A stretch of 64,000 nt of DNA from Methylotenera sp965234545 (lineage in GTDB: Bacteria > Pseudomonadota > Gammaproteobacteria > Burkholderiales > Methylophilaceae), in NCBI GenBank assembly GCA_965234545.1, contig OZ248348.1:1426001-1490000 (forward strand). The letters run 5' to 3'. Positions 53,047 to 60,781 of the stretch are shown here, piece by piece. The translations under genes were made by a program, and so were the position numbers. The notes beneath the pieces are model-generated. The model ran no database searches and was not told where the DNA came from. It saw only the letters and a list, made by a program, of their open reading frames with translations. Position 1 is the stretch's first letter; each line of letters opens with the position of its first letter.

Positions 53047-53568
53047 ATGGTATTTAACATCATCGGCTTTCAAATCGGTTGGTTTGCCTGCGTGCTAGGT
53101 GCGGCTTACCACGCGCCGTGGTTAGGCGTGTTTAATGCCCTCTTCATCCTAATGTTGCACCGCACACGGTCCAAGCACAAACAAGCCGAAAGCAGCTTGC
53201 TGCTTCTGGCGGCTTTATTCGGTTTAGTGTTTGACAGCTTGTTGCTGCAATTGGGTTGGGTCGCTTTTGCACCCGTGGCGTATTGGCCGGACGCCTTATC
53301 GCCGCCGTGGATGATAGGGCTATGGGCTTTGTTTGCCAGTACCTTAAACCTAAGCCTAAATTGGCTGAAAAAATACACCGCCCTGGCCTGCTTACTCGGC
53401 GCCATTTCTGGACCACTGTGTTATTGGGCAGGCGAGCGCTTGGGCGCACTTGAATTAATTAACTTTAATATGGCCATGGTGTATTTGGCCGTGGGTTGGG
53501 CCATAGCGGTGCCACTGTTGCTAAAAGTCGCCACAGCCTTAATGAACAAGGAAATAAACCGTGTTTAA
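53047..53568 (+). CDS. DUF2878 membrane protein
   Basis: A 173-residue protein with about five membrane helices and almost no soluble part, matching DUF2878 (GWFACVLGAAYHAPWLG at the start). It lies two bases after the Cfa-like gene and its end overlaps the next gene by eight bases. The family is known only from this kind of operon; function unknown. Confidence 0.82.
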   Translation: MVFNIIGFQIGWFACVLGAAYHAPWLGVFNALFILMLHRTRSKHKQAESSLLLLAALFGLVFDSLLLQLGWVAFAPVAYWPDALSPPWMIGLWALFASTLNLSLNWLKKYTALACLLGAISGPLCYWAGERLGALELINFNMAMVYLAVGWAIAVPLLLKVATALMNKEINRV

Positions 53569-54340
53569 TGTTGCGCATTATTTACTCACCCTCATCCCCT
53601 TGTCCATGATGGCCATACTGGCTTGGGCCTTGAGCTTAAAACACAACAACGTCACCTTGGTGGACACGCTGTGGGCGCTGTTTTTCTTGTTTAGCACGCT
53701 GTTTAGTTTCTTTGCTTACGCCGACCCCAGCCCGCGCGCTTGGCTGGTTTTAAGCTTGGTGGCAATCTGGGCTTGCCGCCTAAGCGGGCACTTGCACAAC
53801 CGCAACCACAACAAAGCAGAGGACGCGCGCTACCAAGCCATACGCGCGCGCAACCAACCCAATTTCAGAATCAAAAGCCTGTATTTGGTGTTTTTATTGC
53901 AAGCCGTGTTGGCTTGGATTATTGCCACGCCCTTGCATGCGGCAACGGTCTCGACCAATGCGCTCAATGCCTGGGATGCCCTAGGCATTGCGCTGTGGTT
54001 AATCGGCATGTTTTTTCAAGTGCTGGGCGACAGGCAGTTGGCGGACTTTGTCGCGCAAGCCGGCAACAAAACACAGGTGCTAAGCAGCGGCGTTTGGCGT
54101 TATACCCGCCACCCCAATTACTTTGGTGAAGCCTGCATTTGGTTTGGCTACGCTTGCTTAGGCGTAGCCAGCGGCGCTTGGTGGACACCGATCTCTTCGA
54201 TTTTCATGACTTATTTATTGGTCAAGGTGACCGGTGCAAAATTACTGGAAGCCGACATCGCCAAGCGTCGTCCTGGCTACAGCACTTACATGCAAACCAC
54301 CTCAGGCTTTGTACCTTGGTTTCCCAAAAAAATCGACTAG
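53561..54340 (+). CDS. DUF1295 membrane protein (steroid reductase-like)
   Basis: A 259-residue membrane protein of DUF1295, a family related to steroid 5-alpha-reductases and isoprenylcysteine methyltransferases. Characteristic segments are VTLVDTLWAL near the N-terminus and the cofactor-site stretch GVWRYTRHPNYFGEACIW in the C-terminal half. It begins with GTG inside the previous gene. A NAD(P)H-dependent reduction of a lipid double bond is a reasonable inference. Confidence 0.88.
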   Translation: MFNVAHYLLTLIPLSMMAILAWALSLKHNNVTLVDTLWALFFLFSTLFSFFAYADPSPRAWLVLSLVAIWACRLSGHLHNRNHNKAEDARYQAIRARNQPNFRIKSLYLVFLLQAVLAWIIATPLHAATVSTNALNAWDALGIALWLIGMFFQVLGDRQLADFVAQAGNKTQVLSSGVWRYTRHPNYFGEACIWFGYACLGVASGAWWTPISSIFMTYLLVKVTGAKLLEADIAKRRPGYSTYMQTTSGFVPWFPKKID

Positions 54341-54343
54341 CGT

Positions 54344-54973
54344 ATGGCCCGCTTACAATGCAAACCATTATTCTTGTTGTGCCTACTTTTCCCAGGCATA
54401 GCGGCGGCACAAGTATGGCAGTTTGATGTGTCCATGGATGGCAAGGCCATAGGCACGCATGAGTTTGTTCTGGATGAAAAAGCCGATGGCCAACTGGCCT
54501 TAAAAAGTGAGGCGAAATTCAACGTCAAATTTCTGTCGATTAGCGTGTTTAAATACCAGCATCTGGCCAACGAATTGTGGCAAAACGATTGCCTAAAAAA
54601 ATTGGATGCCAAGACCCAAGAGAACAGCAAAGCCACGCTGGTAGGCGGCACGCAAGAGCCATCGGTGTTTAAGTTAAATGCGCCTAGCCCCCTTGAGATA
54701 GCCCAACAATGCGTGATGACCTTTGCCTATTGGAACCCAAAAATACTGCAGCAAAAGAAATTGCTAAACCCGCAAACCGGTGAATACCTAAATACGCAAA
54801 TCACCGCACTCGGGCAAGAAAACATAGTGGTTAAAGGGCAGCCTAAAAAAGCCGAACGCTATAAAATTCACACCAATAAATTTGTCATCGACCTATGGTA
54901 CGGTTTAGGTGGTGAATGGTTAGCCTTGCAATCCACCACACCCGATGGCCGTATCGATTACGCCCTTAAATAA
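54344..54973 (+). CDS. DUF6134-like periplasmic protein
   Basis: A 209-residue exported protein with a signal peptide (PLFLLCLLFPGIAAA) and a beta-rich domain with WQFDVSMDGKAIGTHEF and YWNPKILQQKKLLNPQTGEY, a pattern seen in DUF6134 proteins of similar operons. It could bind a lipid intermediate, but no function is established. The next gene starts immediately after its stop codon. Confidence 0.72.
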   Translation: MARLQCKPLFLLCLLFPGIAAAQVWQFDVSMDGKAIGTHEFVLDEKADGQLALKSEAKFNVKFLSISVFKYQHLANELWQNDCLKKLDAKTQENSKATLVGGTQEPSVFKLNAPSPLEIAQQCVMTFAYWNPKILQQKKLLNPQTGEYLNTQITALGQENIVVKGQPKKAERYKIHTNKFVIDLWYGLGGEWLALQSTTPDGRIDYALK

Positions 54974-55507
54974 ATGAGCTTAAACATGAAAAAAACCCTA
55001 GTCAGTTCCTTGTGCGTGTTGTTGGGCGCATGCAGTTCCATGGCGCCCATTCCCACGGTTAAGGAAGTGCAGCTGAATCAATTCATGGGCGACTGGTACG
55101 TGATTGCCTGCATTCCCACCTTCATAGAAAAAGGCGTGCACAACGGCATTGAATCCTACGCCTTAGCCGCCGACGGCCGCATTAACACCACCTTCACCTT
55201 TAACCAAGGCAGCTTTGATGGTGCGCTAAAACGCTACCAACCCACCGGCTTTGTCGTGCCCAATACCGGCAACGCCGTTTGGGGCATGCAATTTATTTGG
55301 CCGATTAAAGCCGAGTACCGCATCGTTTATTTGGATGAGGGCTACCAAACCACTATCATCGCCAGAAATGCCAGGGATTACGTCTGGCTAATGTCACGCC
55401 AAGCCACCATGTCCGATCAAGCTTACCAAGGCTACGTGGCACAGATTCAAAGCATGGGCTACGATGTCAGCAAACTAGTCAGAATTCCACACCAGCTTAA
55501 AAAATAA
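54974..55507 (+). CDS. Lipocalin (Blc-type outer-membrane lipoprotein)
   Basis: A 177-residue lipocalin: MKKTLVSSLCVLLGAC ends in the lipobox LGAC, so it is a lipoprotein. The start may be 54974 or, giving a cleaner signal peptide, 54986. The first lipocalin motif is GDWYVIACIPTFIE (G-x-W), with FKxxY-like and VWLMSRQ segments later. Bacterial lipocalins bind and move lysophospholipids or fatty acids in the outer membrane, which suits its place in a lipid-modification operon. Confidence 0.92.
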   Translation: MSLNMKKTLVSSLCVLLGACSSMAPIPTVKEVQLNQFMGDWYVIACIPTFIEKGVHNGIESYALAADGRINTTFTFNQGSFDGALKRYQPTGFVVPNTGNAVWGMQFIWPIKAEYRIVYLDEGYQTTIIARNARDYVWLMSRQATMSDQAYQGYVAQIQSMGYDVSKLVRIPHQLKK

Positions 55508-55519
55508 GGATAGGCCCAG

Positions 55520-56437
55520 ATGTTTTTTAAAACCCTCGTTTCTTGGTTCGATAACCATGCCGTCGAAACCAGCGATGCCAACCCAGAAAAAATAGAATGC
55601 CTTAGGGTGTTGCCCTTTATCGTCTTGCACTTAGCCTGCTTCGCGGTATTTTGGGTGGAGTTCAGCGCCGTTGCCGTTAGCGTGGCCGTGGTCTTGTACC
55701 TGCTAAGAATGTTTGCCATCACCGGTTTTTACCACCGCTATTTTTCGCACAAGGCCTTTAAAACGTCCAGACCCGTGCAATTTATTTTTGCCTTTTTAGC
55801 CGCCAGTGCCGCGCAACGTGGCCCGTTGTGGTGGGCCTCGCATCACCGCCATCACCATGCGCATTCCGATCACCCAGAAGACCCGCATTCGCCAAGACAA
55901 CACGGGTTTTTTTGGAGCCATTTAAGCTGGTTTTTGGCCAACAAAAACTTCCGCTTGAAAAAAGAACGCATTAAAGATTGGCTGCAATACCCGGAATTAA
56001 AATTACTGGACCGCTTCGACGTGGTGGCACCCTTGGCTTTAGCCTTGGGCCTATTTGGCTTGGGAGCCTGGTTAGAAAACGCCGCACCGCATTTGCAAAC
56101 CAATGGCCTGCAGTTGTTTATCTGGGGCTTTGTGATCTCCACGGTCTTGCTCTACCACATGACGTTTACCGTGAATTCCTTGGCGCACGTCTGGGGCAAG
56201 CGGCGCTTTTCAACCAACGACGACAGCCGCAATAACCCAGTGATTGCTTTGTTTACCTTGGGTGAAGGCTGGCATAACAACCACCACCATTTCCCTAGCT
56301 CGGCCAGACAAGGCTTTTATTGGTGGGAAATTGACCTCACCTATTACGGCTTAAAAATCTTAGCGGCATTGGGCTTGATATGGGATTTAAGAAAAGTCCC
56401 GGTAGAGGTGTTAAGCCAGAAACGCACCAGCAAATGA
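55520..56437 (+). CDS. Acyl-CoA/acyl-lipid desaturase
   Basis: A 305-residue membrane di-iron desaturase of the delta-9 type. The three histidine boxes are in order: HRYFSH (after GFYH), HHRHHH and HNNHHHF, and about four membrane helices surround them. It introduces a cis double bond into acyl chains, a likely supply of substrate for the two Cfa-type methyltransferases in the operon. Its stop codon overlaps the start of the flavin oxidase gene (ATGA). Confidence 0.93.
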   Translation: MFFKTLVSWFDNHAVETSDANPEKIECLRVLPFIVLHLACFAVFWVEFSAVAVSVAVVLYLLRMFAITGFYHRYFSHKAFKTSRPVQFIFAFLAASAAQRGPLWWASHHRHHHAHSDHPEDPHSPRQHGFFWSHLSWFLANKNFRLKKERIKDWLQYPELKLLDRFDVVAPLALALGLFGLGAWLENAAPHLQTNGLQLFIWGFVISTVLLYHMTFTVNSLAHVWGKRRFSTNDDSRNNPVIALFTLGEGWHNNHHHFPSSARQGFYWWEIDLTYYGLKILAALGLIWDLRKVPVEVLSQKRTSK

Positions 56438-57684
56438 AAATAGCCATCATAGGAGCAGGCATTGCCGGCAACACCCTGGCTTACCACTTACACAAAGCTC
56501 ACGATATCACGGTGTTTAGCGCCGACAGCCATGTCGGTGGCCACACGCACACGCACTCGGTGCACGCCTTTGGCCGTGACTACCAAATCGACACCGGTTT
56601 TATAGTCTACAACAATTGGACTTACCCACATTTCATCCAACTCTTGGGCGATCTGGGCGTGCCCACGCAAGCCAGCCAAATGAGTTTTAGCGTGCGCGAT
56701 GAAGTGTCCGGCTTGGAATACAACGGCACCAGTCTAAACAGCTTGTTTGCCCAACGCCGCAATGCAATTCGCCCCAGCTTTTTATTGATGATCAGAGACA
56801 TCCTGCGCTTTAATAAAGAAGCGCCCTTGATGTTAAACGCGGCGGTGGCGGATTTACCGTTTGCCGACTATTTAAAAAAACACCGTTACAGCCAAGCCTT
56901 CATTAAGCATTACATCATACCCATGGGTTCGGCAATTTGGTCGGCATCGCCTAAGCAGATGTTTGACTTTCCCAGTAAATTTTTCATACGCTTTTTCCAC
57001 AACCACGGCATGTTAAGCGTGGCCGATAGACCCGAGTGGCGAGTGATACAGGGCGGTTCTAAAGCTTACGTAGAGAAACTGACTGCCGGCTTTAAAGACA
57101 AGATCCGTCTAAACAGCTCGGTTGTTCGCGTCAAGCGCAACAAAGGTTCAGTGAGCGTGCAGGTGCAAGATCAAGCTGCAGAGAAATTTGATTGGGTGTT
57201 TTTTGCCTGCCACAGCGACCAAGCACTTAGGCTATTGGCTGACCCGTCGGCAGAAGAGCAAACCATATTGGGTGCGCTGCCTTACCAAAAAAATCAGATT
57301 GTTTTACACACCGATGCCAGCCTAATGCCCAAGAAAAAATTGGCCTGGGCGGCATGGAACTACCACCTGACTGAGCAAGAATTAGGCTTGGCGGCGGTCA
57401 CCTATAACATGAATATTTTGCAGTCCTTGGACTCCCCTGAACCGTTTTTGGTAACGCTCAATCACACCGCAAAAATAGACCCGAACAAGATTATAAAAAA
57501 ACTGGAATACACCCACCCGGTGTTCACCCCAGCCGGCATCGCCGCTCAAGCCAGGCACGCGGAAATCAGTGGCCATCAGCGCACGGCCTATGCCGGGGCT
57601 TATTGGCGCAATGGCTTCCATGAAGACGGCGTGGTCAGCGCCTTGGCGGCCTTGGAACACTTTGAACGAGCCACCGCTAAATGA
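56434..57684 (+). CDS. FAD-dependent amine oxidase-like protein
   Basis: A 416-residue flavoprotein. The start at 56434 (MKIAIIGAGIAGNTL) puts the dinucleotide-binding loop GAGIAG at residues 7-12 and overlaps the desaturase stop, so a longer reading through the desaturase end is rejected. Later segments QIDTGFIVYNNWTYPHF, VIQGGSKAYVEKL and AGAYWRNGFHEDGVVSA are typical of the NAD/FAD protein always found beside DUF1365 and Cfa genes. Probably oxidises or isomerises modified acyl chains. Confidence 0.9.
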   Translation: MKIAIIGAGIAGNTLAYHLHKAHDITVFSADSHVGGHTHTHSVHAFGRDYQIDTGFIVYNNWTYPHFIQLLGDLGVPTQASQMSFSVRDEVSGLEYNGTSLNSLFAQRRNAIRPSFLLMIRDILRFNKEAPLMLNAAVADLPFADYLKKHRYSQAFIKHYIIPMGSAIWSASPKQMFDFPSKFFIRFFHNHGMLSVADRPEWRVIQGGSKAYVEKLTAGFKDKIRLNSSVVRVKRNKGSVSVQVQDQAAEKFDWVFFACHSDQALRLLADPSAEEQTILGALPYQKNQIVLHTDASLMPKKKLAWAAWNYHLTEQELGLAAVTYNMNILQSLDSPEPFLVTLNHTAKIDPNKIIKKLEYTHPVFTPAGIAAQARHAEISGHQRTAYAGAYWRNGFHEDGVVSALAALEHFERATAK

Positions 57685-58424
57685 CTATGCTTAACAGCTG
57701 CATTTATACCGGCCAGGTAAAGCACCAACGCTACTTACCGGTGCCGCATGGTTTTAATTACGGCTTATTCATGGTGTATTTGGATTTGGCTGAACTGCCA
57801 CAGTTGTTTAAAGCCTATTGGTTTTGCTCTTGGCAAAGTCGTAATTTAGCCAGTTTTTTTAACCGCGATTACCACCATGGCCAAACAGACGATTTGGCTG
57901 GCGCCATCCGTGACTTGGTGTTTAACCGCACCGGCACCCGTCCGCAAGGACCAATCCGTTTGCTCACGCACATGCGTTATTTTGGCTTTATCTTTAACCC
58001 GGTCAGTTTTTATTATTGCTTTGATGCATCGGATCAAGCATTGCAATACATCGTCGCCGAAATCACCAACACGCCTTGGGGCGAGCGCCATCATTACGTG
58101 CTCGATTGCCAAAACAAACCAGCGCCTTATCGGTTTACGTTCGACAAGTCTTTTCACATTTCACCCTTTTTACCGATGAACATGGATTACGATTGGCGCT
58201 TTAACGCCCCCGACCTCCAGCTGTTTGTGCACATGGAAAATGCCCAAGCCGGGGTAAAAAAATTCGATGCCACGCTAACCTTAAAGCGCTTAGCCATGAC
58301 ACCAGCCAACATGCTAAAAGTATTGCTGCATTACCCGTTTATGACGCTAAAAGTGGTGCTGGCCATTTATTGGCAAGCCCTCAAATTGTGGCTCAAACGG
58401 GTGCCCTTTATTCCTCACCCTTAA
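57681..58424 (+). CDS. DUF1365 protein
   Basis: A 247-residue protein of DUF1365, with SCIYTGQVKHQRYLPVPHGFNYGLFMVYLD split across its first residues, GPIRLLTHMRYFGFIFNPVSF and WGERHHYV. Function is unproven; in Rhodobacter, genes of this type in the singlet-oxygen regulon are needed for the stress signal. It overlaps the flavoprotein gene (ATGA) and precedes cfa by 15 bases, consistent with acting on the same lipid. Confidence 0.92.
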   Translation: MTMLNSCIYTGQVKHQRYLPVPHGFNYGLFMVYLDLAELPQLFKAYWFCSWQSRNLASFFNRDYHHGQTDDLAGAIRDLVFNRTGTRPQGPIRLLTHMRYFGFIFNPVSFYYCFDASDQALQYIVAEITNTPWGERHHYVLDCQNKPAPYRFTFDKSFHISPFLPMNMDYDWRFNAPDLQLFVHMENAQAGVKKFDATLTLKRLAMTPANMLKVLLHYPFMTLKVVLAIYWQALKLWLKRVPFIPHP

Positions 58425-58439
58425 AAAATAGATCTCAAG

Positions 58440-59720
58440 ATGACCACAACCAAGCCCACCCTTACTCCCGCATTAGGTAAATTGACGCCCAAACCAAGGC
58501 GCTTAGACCGTTTGGCCAAACGGATTTTAGTCCATCGCTTGCAGCCATTAAAGCACGGCACATTGACGCTGATAGACGGCGATCAAACCCTAACATTTGG
58601 TGAGGCCAATCGCTTGTCGGCCTTAGCCGACATTCACGTCACGCTGACCATAAAGGACGCGCAGTTTTATGGCGAAGTGGTATTTGCTGGCTCCATAGGC
58701 GCAGGCGAAGCCTACATGCGCGATCTATACGATTGCGATAACTTGACCAACTTGATCCGCTTAATGGTGCGCAATCAATCGCTATTGGATGGCATAGAAA
58801 GCGGCTGGGCGAAACTGACCACCCCCATCCAAGCCTTTTTACATCGTTTAAACAAAAACACCCAACAAGGCAGTCGCCGTAACATATCGGCCCACTACGA
58901 TTTAGGTAACGACTTTTTTAAATTGATGCTGGACCCGACCATGATGTATTCCTCGGGTATCTTCAGTTCTGCCAAGGACAGCTTGGAGCAAGCGTCGCTG
59001 AACAAACTCAAATCCATCTGTAAAAAACTCGATTTAAAACCGACCGATCACGTGTTGGAAATCGGCACCGGCTGGGGCGGCTTTGCGATTTATGCCGCGC
59101 AACATTACCATTGCAACATCACCACCACCACCATTTCGCAAGCGCAATACGATTTGGCCAACGAGCGCATCGCCACCCTCGGTTTGCAAAATAAAATCAC
59201 CGTGTTGCTGACCGACTACCGCGATTTAAACGGCCAATACGACAAGCTGGTGTCGATAGAAATGATAGAAGCAGTGGGCCATCACTTTTACGACACCTAC
59301 TTTGCCTGCTGCAGCGCTTTATTAAAACCGCAGGGCATGATGCTGCTGCAAGCCATCACCATCGTCGATCAACGGTATGCTGCGGCGATTAAATCGGTGG
59401 ATTTCATCCAGCGCCACATTTTTCCCGGCAGTTGCATCCCTTCGGTCACCGCCATGCTAGACAACATCACGCGCGCCACCGACATGCGCTTATTTGATTT
59501 AGAAGACATAGGCCCGCATTACGCCAAAACCTTAGCGGCATGGCGGCAAAACTTTTTTGCACATTTAGCCGAAGTGCAGCAATTAGGTTACCCAGATACG
59601 TTTCTGCGCATGTGGGATTTTTATTTGTGCTATTGCGAAGGCGGCTTTGAAGAACGCGCGCTGGGCGACGTGCACATGCTATTAGTCAAACCGGAAAATA
59701 GACGGGCCGCCAAAATCTGA
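58440..59720 (+). CDS. cfa: Cyclopropane-fatty-acyl-phospholipid synthase
   Basis: A 426-residue Cfa. The N-terminal lipid-binding domain (GSIGAGEAYMRDLYDCDNL) is followed by the methyltransferase with NISAHYDLGNDFFKLMLDP, MMYSSGIF, SAM motif LEIGTGWGGFAIYAA, SIEMIEAVGHHFYD and FIQRHIFPGSCIP. It transfers a methylene or methyl from SAM to the double bond of phospholipid acyl chains. It ends the operon of nine genes. Whether it makes cyclopropane or methyl-branched/furan products cannot be told here. Confidence 0.95.
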   Translation: MTTTKPTLTPALGKLTPKPRRLDRLAKRILVHRLQPLKHGTLTLIDGDQTLTFGEANRLSALADIHVTLTIKDAQFYGEVVFAGSIGAGEAYMRDLYDCDNLTNLIRLMVRNQSLLDGIESGWAKLTTPIQAFLHRLNKNTQQGSRRNISAHYDLGNDFFKLMLDPTMMYSSGIFSSAKDSLEQASLNKLKSICKKLDLKPTDHVLEIGTGWGGFAIYAAQHYHCNITTTTISQAQYDLANERIATLGLQNKITVLLTDYRDLNGQYDKLVSIEMIEAVGHHFYDTYFACCSALLKPQGMMLLQAITIVDQRYAAAIKSVDFIQRHIFPGSCIPSVTAMLDNITRATDMRLFDLEDIGPHYAKTLAAWRQNFFAHLAEVQQLGYPDTFLRMWDFYLCYCEGGFEERALGDVHMLLVKPENRRAAKI

Positions 59721-59758
59721 GCTGCGCCTAAGTTAAATCAAGCGGCTGTCATCGCGCC

Positions 59759-59917
59759 ATGGCTATGTTAAAAAAAGAAAACTTCCCGAGTAAAATTTGC
59801 GCCACCTGCCAACGCCCCTTTGTTTGGCGCAAAAAATGGCAAGCGGTTTGGCACGAGGTCAAATATTGCTCACACCGCTGCCAACGCGCCAAAAACAGCA
59901 AGCCGCCCAAAGACTAA
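59759..59917 (+). CDS. DUF2256 zinc-ribbon-like small protein
   Basis: A 52-residue protein of DUF2256 with the full family pattern: KICATCQRPF, WRKKW and VKYCSHRCQ. The four cysteines (CxxC and CxxxC) suggest zinc binding. The family is widely found near photolyase/cryptochrome genes; function is unknown. It is 38 bases after cfa, so it may be the tail of that operon. Confidence 0.9.
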   Translation: MAMLKKENFPSKICATCQRPFVWRKKWQAVWHEVKYCSHRCQRAKNSKPPKD

Positions 59918-59951
59918 GCCATAGTCACCTAGCAAAAAAGAATGACTGGCC

Positions 59952-59961
59952 TTTCATGAAA
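59952..59961. promoter_or_regulatory. TTTCATGAAA palindrome upstream of pqqA copy 3
   Basis: The 10-base palindrome contains TTCATGAA, which also stands 94-97 bases before copies 1 and 2 of pqqA (23357-23364 and 24771-24778). Here the distance to the start codon is 120 bases. Proposed as a shared regulator site. Confidence 0.45.
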
Positions 59962-60006
59962 ACACGTAGCCTGCATTAATGATGCTAAATAGGATGGCAG
60001 AAAAAC

Positions 60007-60052
60007 CTTAGCGTAGTATGGGAACCATACAAACAAGCGAACAAATGCTAAG
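60007..60052 (+). promoter_or_regulatory. Possible structured leader of pqqA copy 3
   Basis: CTTAGC (60007-60012) pairs with GCTAAG (60047-60052) and encloses a perfect inner hairpin GTATGG / CCATAC with a 3-base loop (60016-60030). It ends 28 bases before the pqqA start, a place where a 5' UTR element could act. Confidence 0.4.
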
Positions 60053-60080
60053 TTTGTTACTAACATTAAGGAGAAATAGT

Positions 60081-60152
60081 ATGTGGACTACACCAGCTGC
60101 AACTGAAATGCGTTTCGGTTTTGAAGTAACAATGTACGTAATGAACAAGTAA
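60081..60152 (+). CDS. pqqA: PQQ precursor peptide PqqA, copy 3
   Basis: Encodes exactly the same 23-residue PqqA as the copies near umuC, although its codons differ silently at several positions and its upstream region is unrelated except for a TTCATGAA site. A strong AAGGAG ribosome site lies at 60068-60073. It is followed by a micro-ORF and a terminator. No other pqq gene is in the window. PqqA is consumed stoichiometrically, so extra copies can raise PQQ output; that benefit is an inference. Confidence 0.95.
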   Translation: MWTTPAATEMRFGFEVTMYVMNK

Positions 60153-60190
60153 TTGTTTATCACTCATTAACTAAAGAAAGGAGCGCTATC

Positions 60191-60217
60191 ATGGATTGGG
60201 TTACAGATTGCTACTAG
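60191..60217 (+). CDS. Candidate 8-residue micro-ORF (MDWVTDCY)
   Basis: ATG at 60191 has an excellent ribosome site (AAAGGAG, 60177-60183, spacing 7) and is followed by eight codons and a TAG, then a strong terminator. It lies 38 bases after pqqA copy 3, in the same transcript. The end, WVTDCY, faintly recalls the EVTMY of PqqA, with aspartate, cysteine and tyrosine available for modification. It may be a real micropeptide, a translational regulator or chance. Confidence 0.4.
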   Translation: MDWVTDCY

Positions 60218-60244
60218 CTGCGCATTAATTTGTTTAGTTAATAG

Positions 60245-60271
60245 AAAAAGGGACCCTGGGTCCCTTTTTTA
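60245..60271 (+). terminator. Terminator of the pqqA copy 3 transcript
   Basis: Stem AAAAAGGGACCC / GGGTCCCTTTTTT with a 2-base loop as written. It may be bidirectional, serving also the convergent DCC-protein gene. Confidence 0.9.
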
Positions 60272-60323
60272 TTGGTCAAAATTTACACCACAGCCTCTTA
60301 TTTTAGGCCTTGAATTTCAGTGT

Positions 60324-60713
60324 TTAAGGGTAATGCCGTTTCGCCCAGCGCAGCAGGCAGGGGCCAATAAACTTGGAAATTGGGTGGCGGTACTTGGCAA
60401 ACACCGTGTAAAATTTTGCATAGAAAAACCGAAACCAAGCCTTAGAAAAAAGGGCATTCATCAGCCTCAAGTCCGTTCTTTTATAGGCTTCCTGAAACAC
60501 CCTAGGCCCAGAGATGATTTCGCTTTGCCCCAGGCGAGCGTGGATGGACTGCATGGCTAGCTTGCAGTTGATGTCGCTAGTGCTGGCCTCTAATTCGTGC
60601 AAGTTTACAAAAAACAATAGATTCCTGTGGTTGTGCTGTTTAAGTAAGTGTATTTCAGCCAAGCACAAAGGGCAGTTGCCATCGTAATATAGGGTGAGTT
60701 TTTCGCTAGTCAT
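60324..60713 (-). CDS. DCC family thiol-disulfide oxidoreductase-like protein (DUF393)
   Basis: A 129-residue thioredoxin-like protein with the family start LYYDGNCPLCLAEIHLL (variant of the DxxCxxC motif). DCC proteins are thought to be thiol-disulfide oxidoreductases, but substrates are unknown. They are often found with photolyase, DUF1295 and Cfa-type genes, which fits this neighbourhood. No helices for membrane insertion are evident. Confidence 0.9.
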   Translation of the reverse strand: MTSEKLTLYYDGNCPLCLAEIHLLKQHNHRNLLFFVNLHELEASTSDINCKLAMQSIHARLGQSEIISGPRVFQEAYKRTDLRLMNALFSKAWFRFFYAKFYTVFAKYRHPISKFIGPCLLRWAKRHYP

Positions 60714-60781
60714 GTATAAAGTCTTTTCTCGTTGCTTAAGGCATGCGCCTCGCTTGCTATTTTAGGGCGAGCGTGGCTTAC

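Noticed and set aside
56380..56433. Upstream extension of the flavin oxidase gene
   Set aside because: It lies inside the desaturase gene; 56434 places GAGIAG at the normal position and forms an ATGA overlap.
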